A stretch of 64,000 bases of DNA from Kitasatospora papulosa (GTDB taxonomy: Bacteria; Actinomycetota; Actinomycetes; Streptomycetales; Streptomycetaceae). Below the pieces are notes generated by a model. That model was not told where the DNA came from, searched no databases, and was given only the letters and a program-made list of their open reading frames with translations. The first letter of the stretch is position 1; the number at the start of each line of letters is the position of its first letter. The DNA is taken from NCBI RefSeq assembly GCF_000717245.1, contig NZ_JNYQ01000001.1, positions 620,001 through 684,000 on the forward strand. Reading direction: 5' to 3'. This document shows positions 35,809 to 45,075 of this stretch, piece by piece. The translations under genes and the position numbers were made by a program.

Positions 35809-37170
35809 TCAGGTGTCCTGAGCCCGCGCGGGGCCGACCACCGACCGGGCCACTCCGAGCTCCACCAGGTCCTGCGGGCGCAGCCTGAGCTGGTCGGCGG
35901 TGGACCGCACCTCGTCCGGACCGCGCTTCAGGATGGCCGCCGCCGGCTCCGGCGCGATCACCGAGAAGTAACTGTCGGCGGTGACATGGGTGTTGTCCGG
36001 CGAGGCCAGGGCGAGTGCCCCGCCGGAGCCGCCCTCGCCGATCACGAGCGTCGTCACGGGGACCCGGGCGCCGGCGACCGCCGCGAAGACGTCCGCGATG
36101 GCGGCGCCCGCGCCCGCCCGTTCGGCCTCGGCGTCGTTGGCCGCGCCCGGGGTGTCGATCAGGGTGAGCACGGGAAGGCCGAGCCGGTCCGCGAGCCGGA
36201 TCACCCGGGCGGCCGTGCGGTAGCCCGCCGGACGGGTCGCGGTGCCGCACTGCGCGGCGTACGCCACGGCCCGTCCGGCGTGCGTGCCCACCCCGCAGAG
36301 CAGCCCCGGGTCCCGGCCGCCGCAGCGGTCCCCCGCGAGCGGCAGCCGGTGGTCGAAGTAGGCGTCCAGATAGGCCTCCGCCCTGGGCCGGTCCGCCGCC
36401 CGCGCCTGCTCCACCGCGTCCCAGCCGGTGGCCGGCAGCTCCGCGGCCGACAGGGCCTCCGGCACCGGGGCGGCCTGCACCGGGCCGGTGACGGTGAGCG
36501 CGGCCAGCCAGCGGCCCAGGGTCACGGGCAGCTCCTCCGGCGCGACGACCGCGTCGATCTGTCCGGCCGCCAGCTGTCCCTCCGCCGTGTACGCGTACGG
36601 ATCCGCGTCGGCGGGCCGCACCCGGGAGCCCGCGAAGCCGATCTGCGCCCCGGGCAGCGCCAGCACCACATCGGCGCCGGCCCCCACGGTGGCCCAGCCC
36701 CCGCCGGTCGTCGGATCCCGCAGCACGGCGATCTGCGCCAGCCCAGCCGCCCTCAGCGAGGTCGACGCGCGAGCCACGCGCTGCAGCTGTACCAGCGCGA
36801 TCATGCCCTCCTGCATCCGGCTGCCCCCGGTGGCGACGAGCGAGACGAGCGGCAGCCGCCGCTCGGCCGCCAGCGTGTACGCGGCCTCCAGACGGTCTCC
36901 GGTGCGGCTGCCGAGCGAGCCGCCGAGGAAACCGAACTCGAACGACACCAGGACGCACTCCCGGCCCCCGACGGCGGCGGTCCCGTACACGACGGACTCC
37001 TCCTCGCCGGTCCGTGCCGAGGCGCGCGCCCTGGACTCCCCGTAACCGCTCCAGCCGAGCGGGCCGTCCGCCGGTGCGGGGCGCGCCGCCGGCCGGTGTT
37101 CCGTGAAGCTCCCCGCGACGGCGGAGATCGCCTCCCGCGCCGACACGCGGGCGCACCCGGAGTCAGCCAC
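35809..37170 (-). CDS. acyl-CoA carboxylase carboxyltransferase (fused beta/alpha type)
   Basis: A 453-residue carboxyltransferase carrying both halves of the crotonase-like fold. The N-terminal half has EFGFLGGSLGSRTGDRLEAA and VATGGSRMQEGMIALVQLQR; the C-terminal half has VLTLIDTPGAANDAEAE and LVIGEGGSGGALALASPDNT, the acyl-CoA and biotin-binding signatures. It lacks the AccD zinc ribbon. Such single-chain enzymes transfer CO2 from carboxybiotin to acetyl- or related CoA. It overlaps the end of matB by 8 bases, so it is co-translated with a malonyl-CoA synthetase, giving a malonyl-CoA supply or interconversion pair. No biotin carboxylase gene is adjacent. Confidence 0.85.
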   Translation of the reverse strand: MADSGCARVSAREAISAVAGSFTEHRPAARPAPADGPLGWSGYGESRARASARTGEEESVVYGTAAVGGRECVLVSFEFGFLGGSLGSRTGDRLEAAYTLAAERRLPLVSLVATGGSRMQEGMIALVQLQRVARASTSLRAAGLAQIAVLRDPTTGGGWATVGAGADVVLALPGAQIGFAGSRVRPADADPYAYTAEGQLAAGQIDAVVAPEELPVTLGRWLAALTVTGPVQAAPVPEALSAAELPATGWDAVEQARAADRPRAEAYLDAYFDHRLPLAGDRCGGRDPGLLCGVGTHAGRAVAYAAQCGTATRPAGYRTAARVIRLADRLGLPVLTLIDTPGAANDAEAERAGAGAAIADVFAAVAGARVPVTTLVIGEGGSGGALALASPDNTHVTADSYFSVIAPEPAAAILKRGPDEVRSTADQLRLRPQDLVELGVARSVVGPARAQDT

Positions 37171-38629
37171 CGAGCGACCTCTTCATGATCTTGCCCAGTT
37201 CGTTGCGGGGAAGGGCGTCGAGGTGGTGGACGACGCGCGGGCGCTTGTGCGGCGCCAGCAGGTCCGCCACATGTGCGGCGAGCTCCTGCTCGCCGGGGGG
37301 CGACGCCGGGTCCTCGGGCACCACCCAGGCGACGATCCGCTCGCCCAGGTCCGCGTCCGGCTCACCGGTGACGGCCGCCTCCCGCACGCCGGGGTGCTCC
37401 AGGAGGGCGTTCTCGATCTCGCCCGCGCCGATCTTGTAGCCGCCGCTCTTGATCAGGTCGGTGGCCTTGCGGCCGACGATCCTGACATAGCCGTCGGGGT
37501 CGAGCGTGGCCATGTCGCCCGTGCGGAAGAAGCCGTCCTCGGTGAAGGCGGCCGCCGTGGCGTCCGGGCGGTTCAGGTACCCGGTGAAGAGGTTCGGCCC
37601 GCGCACCTGGATCTCGCCGATGGACGCGGTGTCCCCGAGCACGGTGCCGTCCTCCTCGACGAGCCTGAGCTCGACGCCCGACAGCGGGGGCCCGACCGTC
37701 CCGGCGCGGGGCTCCCCGTCGGCCCGTACGCCCGTGTTCATGAGGGTCTCGGTCATCCCGTACCGCTCGACGACCGTGCGCCCGGTGGCCGCGGCGATCC
37801 GTTCGTGGTCGTGGACCGGGAGCGCCGCCGAGCCGGAGACCAGCAGCCGCGCGCCCGCGAGGGCCTTCGCGAGGTTCCCGGGGCCGTCCGCACCGGTCAG
37901 CGCGCCGGCGAGCCGGTGGTACATCGTCGGCACGCCGAACAGCATCGTGCCCCCGGAGAGCAGCTCCCTGGCCACCCCCTCGACGGAGAACCTGCCGAGG
38001 TGACGGACGGAACCGCCCCTGCGCAGCGGGCCGAGGATCCCCAGGATCAGCCCGTGCACATGGAACAGCGGCAGGGCGTGGACGAGGACGTCCTCACCGG
38101 TCCAGGACCAGGCGTCCTCCAGCGCGTCCAGCGAAGCGGCGATCGCCCGGCGGGGCAGGACGGCCCCCTTGGGCGGGCCCGTCGTGCCCGAGGTGTAGAC
38201 GACCAGGGCGGGGGACTCACCGGAGGGCTCGGGGGGCAGCACGGCTCCGGCGGCCCGGACCGGCGCAGCCGTGGCGACGTCCAGCCGGTCCAGGCCGCCC
38301 AGCGCGGGCGGCAGTACGTCGGCCGCCCCGGCGAGAACCGCCGAGGGCGCGCTGTCCGCGACGATGTGCGCCAGTTCCCGCTCGCCGGTCTTGGGGTTGA
38401 GCGGTACGGCGGGCACCCCCGCCCGGAGTGCCGCCACGACGGCGACGACGGTCTCCGGGGTGGACGTCGCCCAGACGGCGACGCGGCCCGCCCCCGCGAT
38501 CCGGGTGGCGAGGGCGTCGGACGCCTCGGCCAACTGTGCGTAGGTCAGGACGTGTTCGCCGAACCGGACGGCCTCGGGGGAGTCCGTCCGGCCGGACGCT
38601 CCGCGCAGCGCGGGCAGAAGAGAGGTCAC
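37163..38629 (-). CDS. matB: malonyl-CoA synthetase (acyl-CoA ligase)
   Basis: A 488-residue adenylate-forming ligase that activates malonate to malonyl-CoA with ATP. Motifs: P-loop YTSGTTGPPKGAV (from residue 145), LPLFHVHGLILGILGPLRRG, YGMTETLMNTGVRADGEPRA, TGDMATLDPDGYVRIVGRKA, and the C-terminal catalytic lysine K480 in NELGKIMKRSLGG. The sequence closely follows what I remember of the structurally characterised S. coelicolor MatB (SCO2444), including the malonate-binding region around LFHVHGL and YGMTETLMNT. It is the first gene of a two-gene unit with the carboxyltransferase. Confidence 0.92.
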   Translation of the reverse strand: MTSLLPALRGASGRTDSPEAVRFGEHVLTYAQLAEASDALATRIAGAGRVAVWATSTPETVVAVVAALRAGVPAVPLNPKTGERELAHIVADSAPSAVLAGAADVLPPALGGLDRLDVATAAPVRAAGAVLPPEPSGESPALVVYTSGTTGPPKGAVLPRRAIAASLDALEDAWSWTGEDVLVHALPLFHVHGLILGILGPLRRGGSVRHLGRFSVEGVARELLSGGTMLFGVPTMYHRLAGALTGADGPGNLAKALAGARLLVSGSAALPVHDHERIAAATGRTVVERYGMTETLMNTGVRADGEPRAGTVGPPLSGVELRLVEEDGTVLGDTASIGEIQVRGPNLFTGYLNRPDATAAAFTEDGFFRTGDMATLDPDGYVRIVGRKATDLIKSGGYKIGAGEIENALLEHPGVREAAVTGEPDADLGERIVAWVVPEDPASPPGEQELAAHVADLLAPHKRPRVVHHLDALPRNELGKIMKRSLGG

Positions 38630-38725
38630 CCGCCGAGCCTATGGGGTGCCCGCAAGCCCGCACCCGGTGTGTGCCACCGCGGCATCCGGTGTGCGCCACC
38701 GCGACGCACCCGGCCGGAGCCGCGG

Positions 38726-39934
38726 TCAGCCGTCGCGCCGGAGGGTCCGCATCCGGCCGTAGGCGTAGACCGCGCCCGCCAGCGCCAGGTCGGAGAGGAG
38801 CATGAATCCGATCGAGTACGAGCTCTTCGCGCTGTAGATGGCGCCCATGACCAGCGGGGGGACGAACCCGCCCAGCCCTCCCATCGCGCCGACGATGCCG
38901 GTGACGCTGCCCACCGCGGCCTGCGGCGTCACCTGCGAGACCAGGGCGAAGACGCTCCCGCTCGCGGTGCCGAGTCCGGCCGCCATGGCGAGCAGCGCGA
39001 TGGTGCCGAGAGGGTACAGCGGCGGGTCGAAGGCCTGGACGACGGCCATCAGCGCCGCCAGCAGCAGTGCCGCGGCCGTGACGAGGGCCGGGTGGATCCG
39101 GTCCGACAGCCAGCCGCCCACCGGCCGGAAGACGACGGTGACCAGCGCGAACCCCGCCGCCTTGGTGCCCGCCTCGGTCGGTGACATCTCGTACCAGGTC
39201 TTCAGGTATGTCGGCAGGTACACGCCGAAGGCGACGATGCCGCCGAAGCCGATCGCGTACAGGGCGGACAGCTCCCAGGTCACCCGCAGCCGGCCCGCCT
39301 GCCCCAGCCGGTGGCCCAGCGAGTCCTCGGGCACCTTGCGGTCAGGGTGGTCGGTGATGAGGACCGCGGCGAGGAGCGAGTAGACGAGGAGCGCGCCGGC
39401 GACGATCCAGAACGGCAGGTTCACGTCGTGCTCGGCGATCCGCGGCGTGAAGTATCCGGACAGCGCGACTCCGCCCATCCCCATGCCGAAGATGCCCAGC
39501 GCCAGCCCTCGTTTCGCGGGCGGGAACCACGAGTTGACCAGGGGGATCCCGATCGCGAACGTCGTCCCGCCGAGGCCGAGCAGGAATCCGACGGCCAGCA
39601 TGGCCGCGTAGTTGTCCTTCGCCGGGATGAGCAGCAGCACCGGGACGACCGTCAGCGCCGAGACGAGGGGGAACATCAGCTTGGCGCCGAACCTGTCGGT
39701 CAGCGCGCCCGCCGGGACACGGCCGAGCGAGCCGACCAGCACGGGCACCGCCACCAGCAGCGACTGCTGGAAGGAGCTCAGATCCAGCCGGTCCTTGAAG
39801 GCCCCCGACAGCGGCGAGACCAGGTTCCACGCCCAGAAGGTCAGCGTGAAGCCGACCGTAGCCGTGATCAGGTTCCGGAAGGCGGCGGCTTCTCTCCGGA
39901 CCGGGGCGGGGGACTGCGCAGCGGTTGTCTCCAC
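38726..39934 (-). CDS. nitrate/nitrite transporter, NarK-type MFS
   Basis: A 402-residue MFS protein with 12 helices. It carries the nitrate/nitrite-porter signatures GLGGTTFAIGIPLVNSWFPP in helix 5 and the second one in VGSVTGIVGAMGGLGGFVPP in helix 11. An early TFWAWNLVSPLSGAFKDRL also fits. GTG 39934 starts at the conserved N-terminus; the ribosome site is weak (TTGCGGT), so a leaderless or slightly different start is possible. It probably imports nitrate or exports nitrite; no reductase gene is nearby. Confidence 0.88.
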   Translation of the reverse strand: METTAAQSPAPVRREAAAFRNLITATVGFTLTFWAWNLVSPLSGAFKDRLDLSSFQQSLLVAVPVLVGSLGRVPAGALTDRFGAKLMFPLVSALTVVPVLLLIPAKDNYAAMLAVGFLLGLGGTTFAIGIPLVNSWFPPAKRGLALGIFGMGMGGVALSGYFTPRIAEHDVNLPFWIVAGALLVYSLLAAVLITDHPDRKVPEDSLGHRLGQAGRLRVTWELSALYAIGFGGIVAFGVYLPTYLKTWYEMSPTEAGTKAAGFALVTVVFRPVGGWLSDRIHPALVTAAALLLAALMAVVQAFDPPLYPLGTIALLAMAAGLGTASGSVFALVSQVTPQAAVGSVTGIVGAMGGLGGFVPPLVMGAIYSAKSSYSIGFMLLSDLALAGAVYAYGRMRTLRRDG

Positions 39935-40092
39935 ACCGCAAGTCAAGGGGGAAGGGGAGGGCGGGGCACGACGGGTTGAGCCATTCGAGGAGGCGGCGCA
40001 CCGTAGGCGTCCCATGGGCCGAGGCCCGCCGGGCGGCCCCCGGGGAGGCCGCTCGGACGCCGTTTCCGGACCGGGCTGGGAGAATCACCGGT

Positions 40093-40524
40093 ATGGACCG
40101 GCTGGACAGAGAGATCCTCGGCATTCTCCAGGAGGACGCCCGTATCTCGTACCGCGATCTGGGCGTACGCGTGGGGCTCAGCGCCAACGCGGCGGGCGAC
40201 CGCGTACGCCGTATGCGCCGCGACGGGGTGATCCGCGGCTTCACCGTCATCGTCGACCCCGCCGCCGACACCCGTTCGGGCCTCGTCGTCTTCATCGACG
40301 TGTCGTTGCGTCTCGACACGACGAACGAGGAGTTCGAGCGCTCGGTGCTGACCCTGCCCGGCATCACCGAGGTGGTGCACGTGACGGGCGGCCACGACTA
40401 CCTCGTCCGTGCCACGGCGGCCGACCCCGGCTCCCTGGACACCCTGCTGCGGCGACTGAAGAAGGACGCGGGCGTGGCCCACTCCAACACCCGGATCGCC
40501 CTCAGAGCGGCGCCTGCCAGGTGA
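40093..40524 (+). CDS. Lrp/AsnC-family regulator
   Basis: A 143-residue regulator: N-terminal helix-turn-helix (LDREILGILQEDARISYRDL followed by GLSANAAGDRVRRM) and a C-terminal RAM ligand-binding domain (GLVVFIDVSLRL, VVHVTGGHDYLVRATAADPG). The RAM domain binds amino acids and sets oligomeric state. GGGAGA precedes ATG 40093. It is divergent from the NarK-type gene and overlaps the sensor kinase gene tail to tail by 23 bases. Target unknown. Confidence 0.9.
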   Translation: MDRLDREILGILQEDARISYRDLGVRVGLSANAAGDRVRRMRRDGVIRGFTVIVDPAADTRSGLVVFIDVSLRLDTTNEEFERSVLTLPGITEVVHVTGGHDYLVRATAADPGSLDTLLRRLKKDAGVAHSNTRIALRAAPAR

Positions 40525-42004
40525 CCGTGGGCGACCGCTCGCCGTCCTCGGCGCGCCCGTCGTCGGCGACCACGAGCCGCACCGCCGCCCGCCCGTCGGG
40601 CAGCCGTGCCGTCGCGTCCACCTCCACCTCGACGGCCGACACCCCCTCCCGCCGGTGCGCGGCGGCCAGGGCCCCGCGCAGCACGTCGAGCAGTTCGCCG
40701 TCCACCGGCTCCCCGACCAGCGCGTCCACCGCCCCGGTGAACTGCACCGACGGCTGGAATCCCAGCACCGCCGACGCGCCACCCGTCTCCCTGAGGACCC
40801 GGCCGCGGAAGGTCGTGGGCGCTTCGGCTGGCGGTTGCTGGAGCGCGAAGATCGCGGTCCTGACCTCCTGGATCGTGGAGTCCAGCTCGTCGACCGCGTG
40901 CCCGAGCAGCTCCGCCGTCCCGGTGTCCCCGGCCAGATCACCGCGCCGGGTCGACTCCAGCATCATCTCCGTCGCGAACAGTCGCTGCACGACGAGGTCG
41001 TGCAGGTCACGGGCGATGCGGTCGCGGTCCTCGTAGACCGCCAGCTGCTCCCTGTAATGCTGGGCGTCGGCCATCACCAGGGCGAGCGCGGCCTGGGAGG
41101 CGAACTGGGAGGCGAGGAGCCGGTCCATCGCCGTGTACGGGGCGCCGCCGCGTCCGCGGGGAAGGGCGAGCGTGCCGATGAGCCGGCCCCCGCTCTGCAG
41201 CGGCAGCATCATGCTGGGGCCGTACCGGGACCGCACCGCGGTCGTCATCCGCTCGTCCGTCGCCGAGTCCTCGATGAAGACCTCCTCGCCGCCCAGCAGC
41301 TGGACGAGGACGGGGGATCCCGGCTCGATGGCCGTGCCCACGATGCCCGCCGGGTCGTCGAGGGTGGAGGCCGCGACGATCTCCATCCCGCCGCCCGGGG
41401 TCGGCAGGAGGATCACCCCGGCCGCCGCCCCGGCCAGCACGCGGGCCCGCTCGGCGACGGTCGTCAGGGCGTCCGTCGTACCCGCCCCGGTCAGCAGCGC
41501 CCTGGTGACGGCGGCCGCTCCCTCGATCCAGTGGTCCCGCTGCCTCGCCGCCTCGTGCAGGCGGGCGCCGCCGATCGCCGCGGACGCCTGGGAGGCGAGC
41601 AGCCGCAGCAGTGTCCGTTCCGTGTCGGTGAAGCGGCCCGGTTCCTCCGCAGTCAGGCAGAGACCGCCGAGCACCTCGGTGTGGACCCGGACGGGGGCGG
41701 CGAGGAAGGAGCGGACCGTGAGCGGGGCCGGCACCTCCCGGGAGTGCGGCGGCGCCGTCAGATCGTCGACGCGGACGGCCCGCTCATCGTCCACCAGCGC
41801 CCCGAGAAGCCCCGTGCGTCCGTGCAGGAGCGGGGCCACGGCACGTCGTTCGGCGTCGGACATCCCGGCGGTGAACAGGTCGGTGACCCGGCGGTCCTCC
41901 CCGTGGAAGAGGGCCAGTGCGCCGTGGCGCGCCCCGGTGAGCGCCGTGGCGGTGTCCACGACGTGCTGGAGGGTGGTCCGCAGGTCGAGGTCCGTCCCGG
42001 CCAC
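40502..42004 (-). CDS. GAF-domain sensor histidine kinase, degenerate ATPase
   Basis: A 500-residue soluble sensor with two GAF domains (about 8-145 and 165-315), as in DevS/DosS-type oxygen or redox sensors. A HisKA_3 dimerisation helix follows with the phospho-acceptor motif DRDRIARDLHDLVVQRLFA. The ATPase region is abnormal: the N-box region reads LRGALAAAHRREG, without the usual Asn, and after VADDGRAEDGE the second glycine box is missing and the protein ends. It may not autophosphorylate alone, or may act as a partner subunit. GTG 42004 lies 18 bases after the mbl stop, so it is probably co-transcribed with mbl. No response regulator is adjacent. Confidence 0.85.
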   Translation of the reverse strand: MAGTDLDLRTTLQHVVDTATALTGARHGALALFHGEDRRVTDLFTAGMSDAERRAVAPLLHGRTGLLGALVDDERAVRVDDLTAPPHSREVPAPLTVRSFLAAPVRVHTEVLGGLCLTAEEPGRFTDTERTLLRLLASQASAAIGGARLHEAARQRDHWIEGAAAVTRALLTGAGTTDALTTVAERARVLAGAAAGVILLPTPGGGMEIVAASTLDDPAGIVGTAIEPGSPVLVQLLGGEEVFIEDSATDERMTTAVRSRYGPSMMLPLQSGGRLIGTLALPRGRGGAPYTAMDRLLASQFASQAALALVMADAQHYREQLAVYEDRDRIARDLHDLVVQRLFATEMMLESTRRGDLAGDTGTAELLGHAVDELDSTIQEVRTAIFALQQPPAEAPTTFRGRVLRETGGASAVLGFQPSVQFTGAVDALVGEPVDGELLDVLRGALAAAHRREGVSAVEVEVDATARLPDGRAAVRLVVADDGRAEDGERSPTVTWQAPL

Positions 42005-42022
42005 CGGCGAGCGCTCCGGCTC

Positions 42023-43060
42023 TCAGCCCGCGACCGGGGCGAGGGACAGGGGCTGGACCGTGCCGTCCAGCATCGCGCCCAGTCCCAGGACGGAGCAGAC
42101 GTCCGGTCGTTCGGCGATGTTCACCGGTACGCCCGTCGCTTCGCGCAGCATCTGGTCGAACCCCGGCAGCAGGGCGCTTCCGCCGACCATCATGATCCCG
42201 GACTCCGCGATGTCGGCCACCAGGTCGGGCGGGCAGTCGCGCAGCACCTTGCCCAGCCCGTCGAGCACGGCGGTGAGCGGTGCGTGGATCGCCTGGCGCA
42301 CGGCGGCGGTGTCGACCTCGACCGAACGGGCCAGGCCGGTGACCACGTCCCGCCCGTGGATCTCCGTCGTCGCCGGACCGTTGAGGGTGAGGCCGTTGCC
42401 CCGGAGCGCCAGTTGCAGGGGGCGCACCGACTGGCTGGGCAGCACCAGCTGGTGGTGCTGGCGCAGGTGCTGGATGACCGCGTTGTCGATGGCCTCGCCG
42501 CCGATCGGGACGCGGACGGCGGTCACGATCGAGCCGAGCGAGAGCACGGCGATCTGGGTGGTCGCCGCCCCGCACACCATGATCATGGTGGCGGTCGGCT
42601 GCTCGACCGGGAGCCCGCAGCCGAGGGCCGCCGCGATCAGGGTGTCGACCAGCTCCACCCGCCGGGCCCCGAGTCCCACGAGGGTCTCGACGGTCGCCCG
42701 CTGGGCCAGCGGATCGGCGTCGTGCGGGGTGCACGCGGCGGCCCGCAGCCGGGGCTTGCGGCGCAGCTGACGGCGGAGCTTCTCACCGAGGAGGTGGCGC
42801 AGCATGCGCTGGGCCATGTCGATGTCGACCACGGTTCCGCCGGAGACCGGCCGGGCCACCCGGATGTAGGCGGGCGTGCGGCCGGTCATCTGTTCGGCGA
42901 GCGCGCCGACCGCGATGAGCGAGCCGGTACGCATGTTCACGGCGGCGACACTGGGCTCGTCGACGACGAGACCCACTCCCTTGACGTACACGCGGGTCCT
43001 CGCGGCCCCGAGGTCGACGGCGATGTGGCAACGGCGCAACTGTTCGAGACTGACGGTCAC
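42023..43060 (-). CDS. mbl: MreB-like actin homologue Mbl
   Basis: A 345-residue bacterial actin. Phosphate 1 motif CHIAVDLGAARTRVYVKG, phosphate 2 region IMVCGAATTQIAVLS, and adenosine motif SGIMMVGGSALLPGFDQML are all present. The first loop lacks the usual DLGTANT residues (here DLGAART), a drift typical of the Streptomyces Mbl branch compared with true MreB. In Streptomyces Mbl works with MreB in spore-wall synthesis. I recall S. coelicolor mbl at SCO2451, matching this neighbourhood. No mreCD follow it, as expected for mbl. Confidence 0.88.
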   Translation of the reverse strand: MTVSLEQLRRCHIAVDLGAARTRVYVKGVGLVVDEPSVAAVNMRTGSLIAVGALAEQMTGRTPAYIRVARPVSGGTVVDIDMAQRMLRHLLGEKLRRQLRRKPRLRAAACTPHDADPLAQRATVETLVGLGARRVELVDTLIAAALGCGLPVEQPTATMIMVCGAATTQIAVLSLGSIVTAVRVPIGGEAIDNAVIQHLRQHHQLVLPSQSVRPLQLALRGNGLTLNGPATTEIHGRDVVTGLARSVEVDTAAVRQAIHAPLTAVLDGLGKVLRDCPPDLVADIAESGIMMVGGSALLPGFDQMLREATGVPVNIAERPDVCSVLGLGAMLDGTVQPLSLAPVAG

Positions 43061-43193
43061 GGCGAGGTCTCCCGAGAGCGCTGGCGGCGGGTACCGGCGG
43101 CAGCCGGTCCTCCTTGCATCCTCAGGCCGGGGCGGGGGAGGCGCGCGCTGGGTGAGCCGTAGGGGGGACCCCGAACTGACGGCACGACAGATC

Positions 43194-43766
43194 TCAGCCG
43201 GAGCCCGGCAGCAGTCGCTGGAACAGCCCCCAGGTGAACTCGGCCACGCGGGGACCGCCGTCGGCCGGGTCGGTGAACGCCAGCGCCCAGCGGGTCGGCG
43301 CGCTGCCCTCCATGGGGCGCACCGGGGCGAAGGCCCTGGCCACCTCGTCCACGGTGCAGGACCACGGGAGCAGGTCGGCGGCGGTGCGCGGCTCGGGGCC
43401 GGCCGATCCGGGGGCGCGGACCAGCCATTCGTTCCACACGGCCCCGCCGGGGCCCGCCATCACCTCGAAGCGCAGATCGGGCCAGAGCGGCAGCGGCCAC
43501 AGCAGCGCGTCGCACTCCAGGTCGCCGATCCTGCGGCGTACGGACGACTCGGGCTCGCCCAGGACGGAGCGGTAGCGGCGCAGCGCACCCCGGCCGCGCG
43601 GGGCGCGCAGCATCGCCTGCCAGCGGCGGTTCGCCTCCCGCATCTCGGCGAGCGAGGCGCTCAGTTCATGACGGGCCTCCTCCACCAGGTCCGGCTGGTG
43701 GTCGGCCATCCGGCGCAGCAGGACGAGCTGGAACTGGAGCGGCCCGAACGGGGCGGGAGCGGTCAT
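43194..43766 (-). CDS. hypothetical protein, unknown
   Basis: A 190-residue soluble protein starting MTAPAPFGPLQFQLVLLRRM. Residues 1-70 are helical and charged (QPDLVEEARHELSASLAEMR); the rest is Trp-rich and beta-like (LLWPLPLWPDLRFEV, VWNEWLVRAPGS, RVAEFTWGLFQRLLPG). No known catalytic motif. AGGATGGG lies upstream of ATG 43766. Diverges from the zinc-ribbon protein at 43890. Confidence 0.65.
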   Translation of the reverse strand: MTAPAPFGPLQFQLVLLRRMADHQPDLVEEARHELSASLAEMREANRRWQAMLRAPRGRGALRRYRSVLGEPESSVRRRIGDLECDALLWPLPLWPDLRFEVMAGPGGAVWNEWLVRAPGSAGPEPRTAADLLPWSCTVDEVARAFAPVRPMEGSAPTRWALAFTDPADGGPRVAEFTWGLFQRLLPGSG

Positions 43767-43889
43767 GTGACCCATCCTGCCGCCTGCCACGCGCGAGGGA
43801 GTGCGCGCGTCGGAGTCCCGGATTCCACACAGGATCCTCACCTGTGTGCCTTCCAGCGGCGTTCCCCGCCCGTCTAGTCTGCGGGCGCG

Positions 43890-44591
43890 ATGGATTACTG
43901 CCACCCCTGCCAACGGCATCTCAACGGGGCGCTCGCCTGCGCCGGTTGCGGGACCCCCGCCGACGCGCTGGTCCCCTTCGCGGTCCCCGCCGACCGCCCC
44001 GGCCGTGACGCGGAGCCCGCCCGAGCCGCCTCGCAGGCCCTCGACACCACCGGCCGCCGTCGCCGTGCCCGGGGCGAGACCCGGAGGCGCGGCCGCCGTA
44101 CGCACCGCAGGCGAGGCCGCGCGCTGCTCCTGACGGCCGTGGGTGTGGTGCTCGCGCTGGGAGCGCTCAGCCTGGCCGAGCTGGCCATGGAGCCCGGGGG
44201 CGACAGCGGCGCCTCGGAGTACGTGAGCGAGGCGACGTCCTCCGCCACGGAGCCCTTGCCGTCGGCGTCGTCGGGCACGGAGCCCGACGGGCCCGCCCCG
44301 GTGGACGCCCCCACCGTGGTGCCGGTCACCGATTCCCACTCCGCGACGGCCACCGACGGACCGGCCGGCGACGCGGCGGCGACCGGGGCCGCCCCGCGGA
44401 CTTCCGCACCCCCGGCGGCCTCGGCCTCCACGTCGGACCCGGCCACGCCGGATCCCGAGGTGACCGGACCGCCGGCCGAGCCGTCGGACCCGGCCACGCC
44501 GTCGGCGGATCCCACGGAGCCCGAGCCCTCGGACGAACCCACCCCCACGCCGTCGCCCACCGAGACCTGCCGGTGGTGGATCTTCTGCTGA
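43890..44591 (+). CDS. zinc-ribbon, single-helix membrane protein with Ser/Pro/Thr tail
   Basis: A 233-residue protein. N-terminal C-x2-C ... C-x2-C zinc ribbon (YCHPCQRHLNGALACAGCG), an Arg-rich linker, one membrane helix (about 78-96, ALLLTAVGVVLALGALSL), then an outside region rich in Ser, Thr, Pro, Glu, ending CRWWIFC. The cytoplasmic ribbon and long exposed tail suggest a signalling or wall-spanning role, but no family function is known. Low-complexity tail makes database matching poor. Confidence 0.65.
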   Translation: MDYCHPCQRHLNGALACAGCGTPADALVPFAVPADRPGRDAEPARAASQALDTTGRRRRARGETRRRGRRTHRRRGRALLLTAVGVVLALGALSLAELAMEPGGDSGASEYVSEATSSATEPLPSASSGTEPDGPAPVDAPTVVPVTDSHSATATDGPAGDAAATGAAPRTSAPPAASASTSDPATPDPEVTGPPAEPSDPATPSADPTEPEPSDEPTPTPSPTETCRWWIFC

Positions 44592-44622
44592 CCTCGGGCC
44601 GGGGCGGGGGCCGGAGCTCCGG

Positions 44623-45057
44623 CTAGGCGGTGTCCTCGCCGAGCATCCGGCGCAGCAGGTCGCGCAGTACCGTGCGCTCCGCCTCGGACAGCTCGGCCAG
44701 CGGCTCCCGCGCGAAGTCCAGCGCGTCCCTGAGCTGCTCCGCCATCCGGATGCCCTCCTCGGTCGGGGCGGCGAGCTTCACCCGCCGGTCGGCCGGGTCC
44801 GGGCGGCGTTCCACCAGGCCACGGAGCTCCAGCCGGTCGACTATGCCCGTGATGTTGGAGGGTTCGCATTTCAGCTTCCGGGCAACCTTGCGCATGGGCA
44901 TCGGCTGCAGCGAGAGCAGCCCGAGCACCCTGGCCTGCGCGCCGGTCAGCGCGTGCGTGGCGGCCGCCCGGTCGTACTCCTCGTGGTAGCGCGCCACGAC
45001 TCCGCCGATGAGCTGGATGACGTCGAGGGTGAGCGGGTCGGTGCGCGAGGAGGCCAT
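44623..45057 (-). CDS. MarR-family regulator
   Basis: A 144-residue winged-helix regulator: LTGAQARVLGLLSLQPMPMR, recognition helix CEPSNITGIVDRLELRGLVE and wing RRPDPADRRVKLAAPTEEG are classic MarR features. The only Cys sits at the recognition helix, so it does not look like the cysteine-sensing OhrR type. Start ATG 45057. It diverges from the NADP-dependent oxidoreductase across a short region with a dyad, so it probably represses that gene. Confidence 0.9.
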   Translation of the reverse strand: MASSRTDPLTLDVIQLIGGVVARYHEEYDRAAATHALTGAQARVLGLLSLQPMPMRKVARKLKCEPSNITGIVDRLELRGLVERRPDPADRRVKLAAPTEEGIRMAEQLRDALDFAREPLAELSEAERTVLRDLLRRMLGEDTA

Positions 45058-45075
45058 GACACCCAGGGTACCCAA

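Noticed and set aside
36000..38700. Polyketide or antibiotic gene cluster near the SARP gene
   Set aside because: The neighbours are a carboxyltransferase, MatB and a nitrate transporter. No biosynthetic core enzymes are present.
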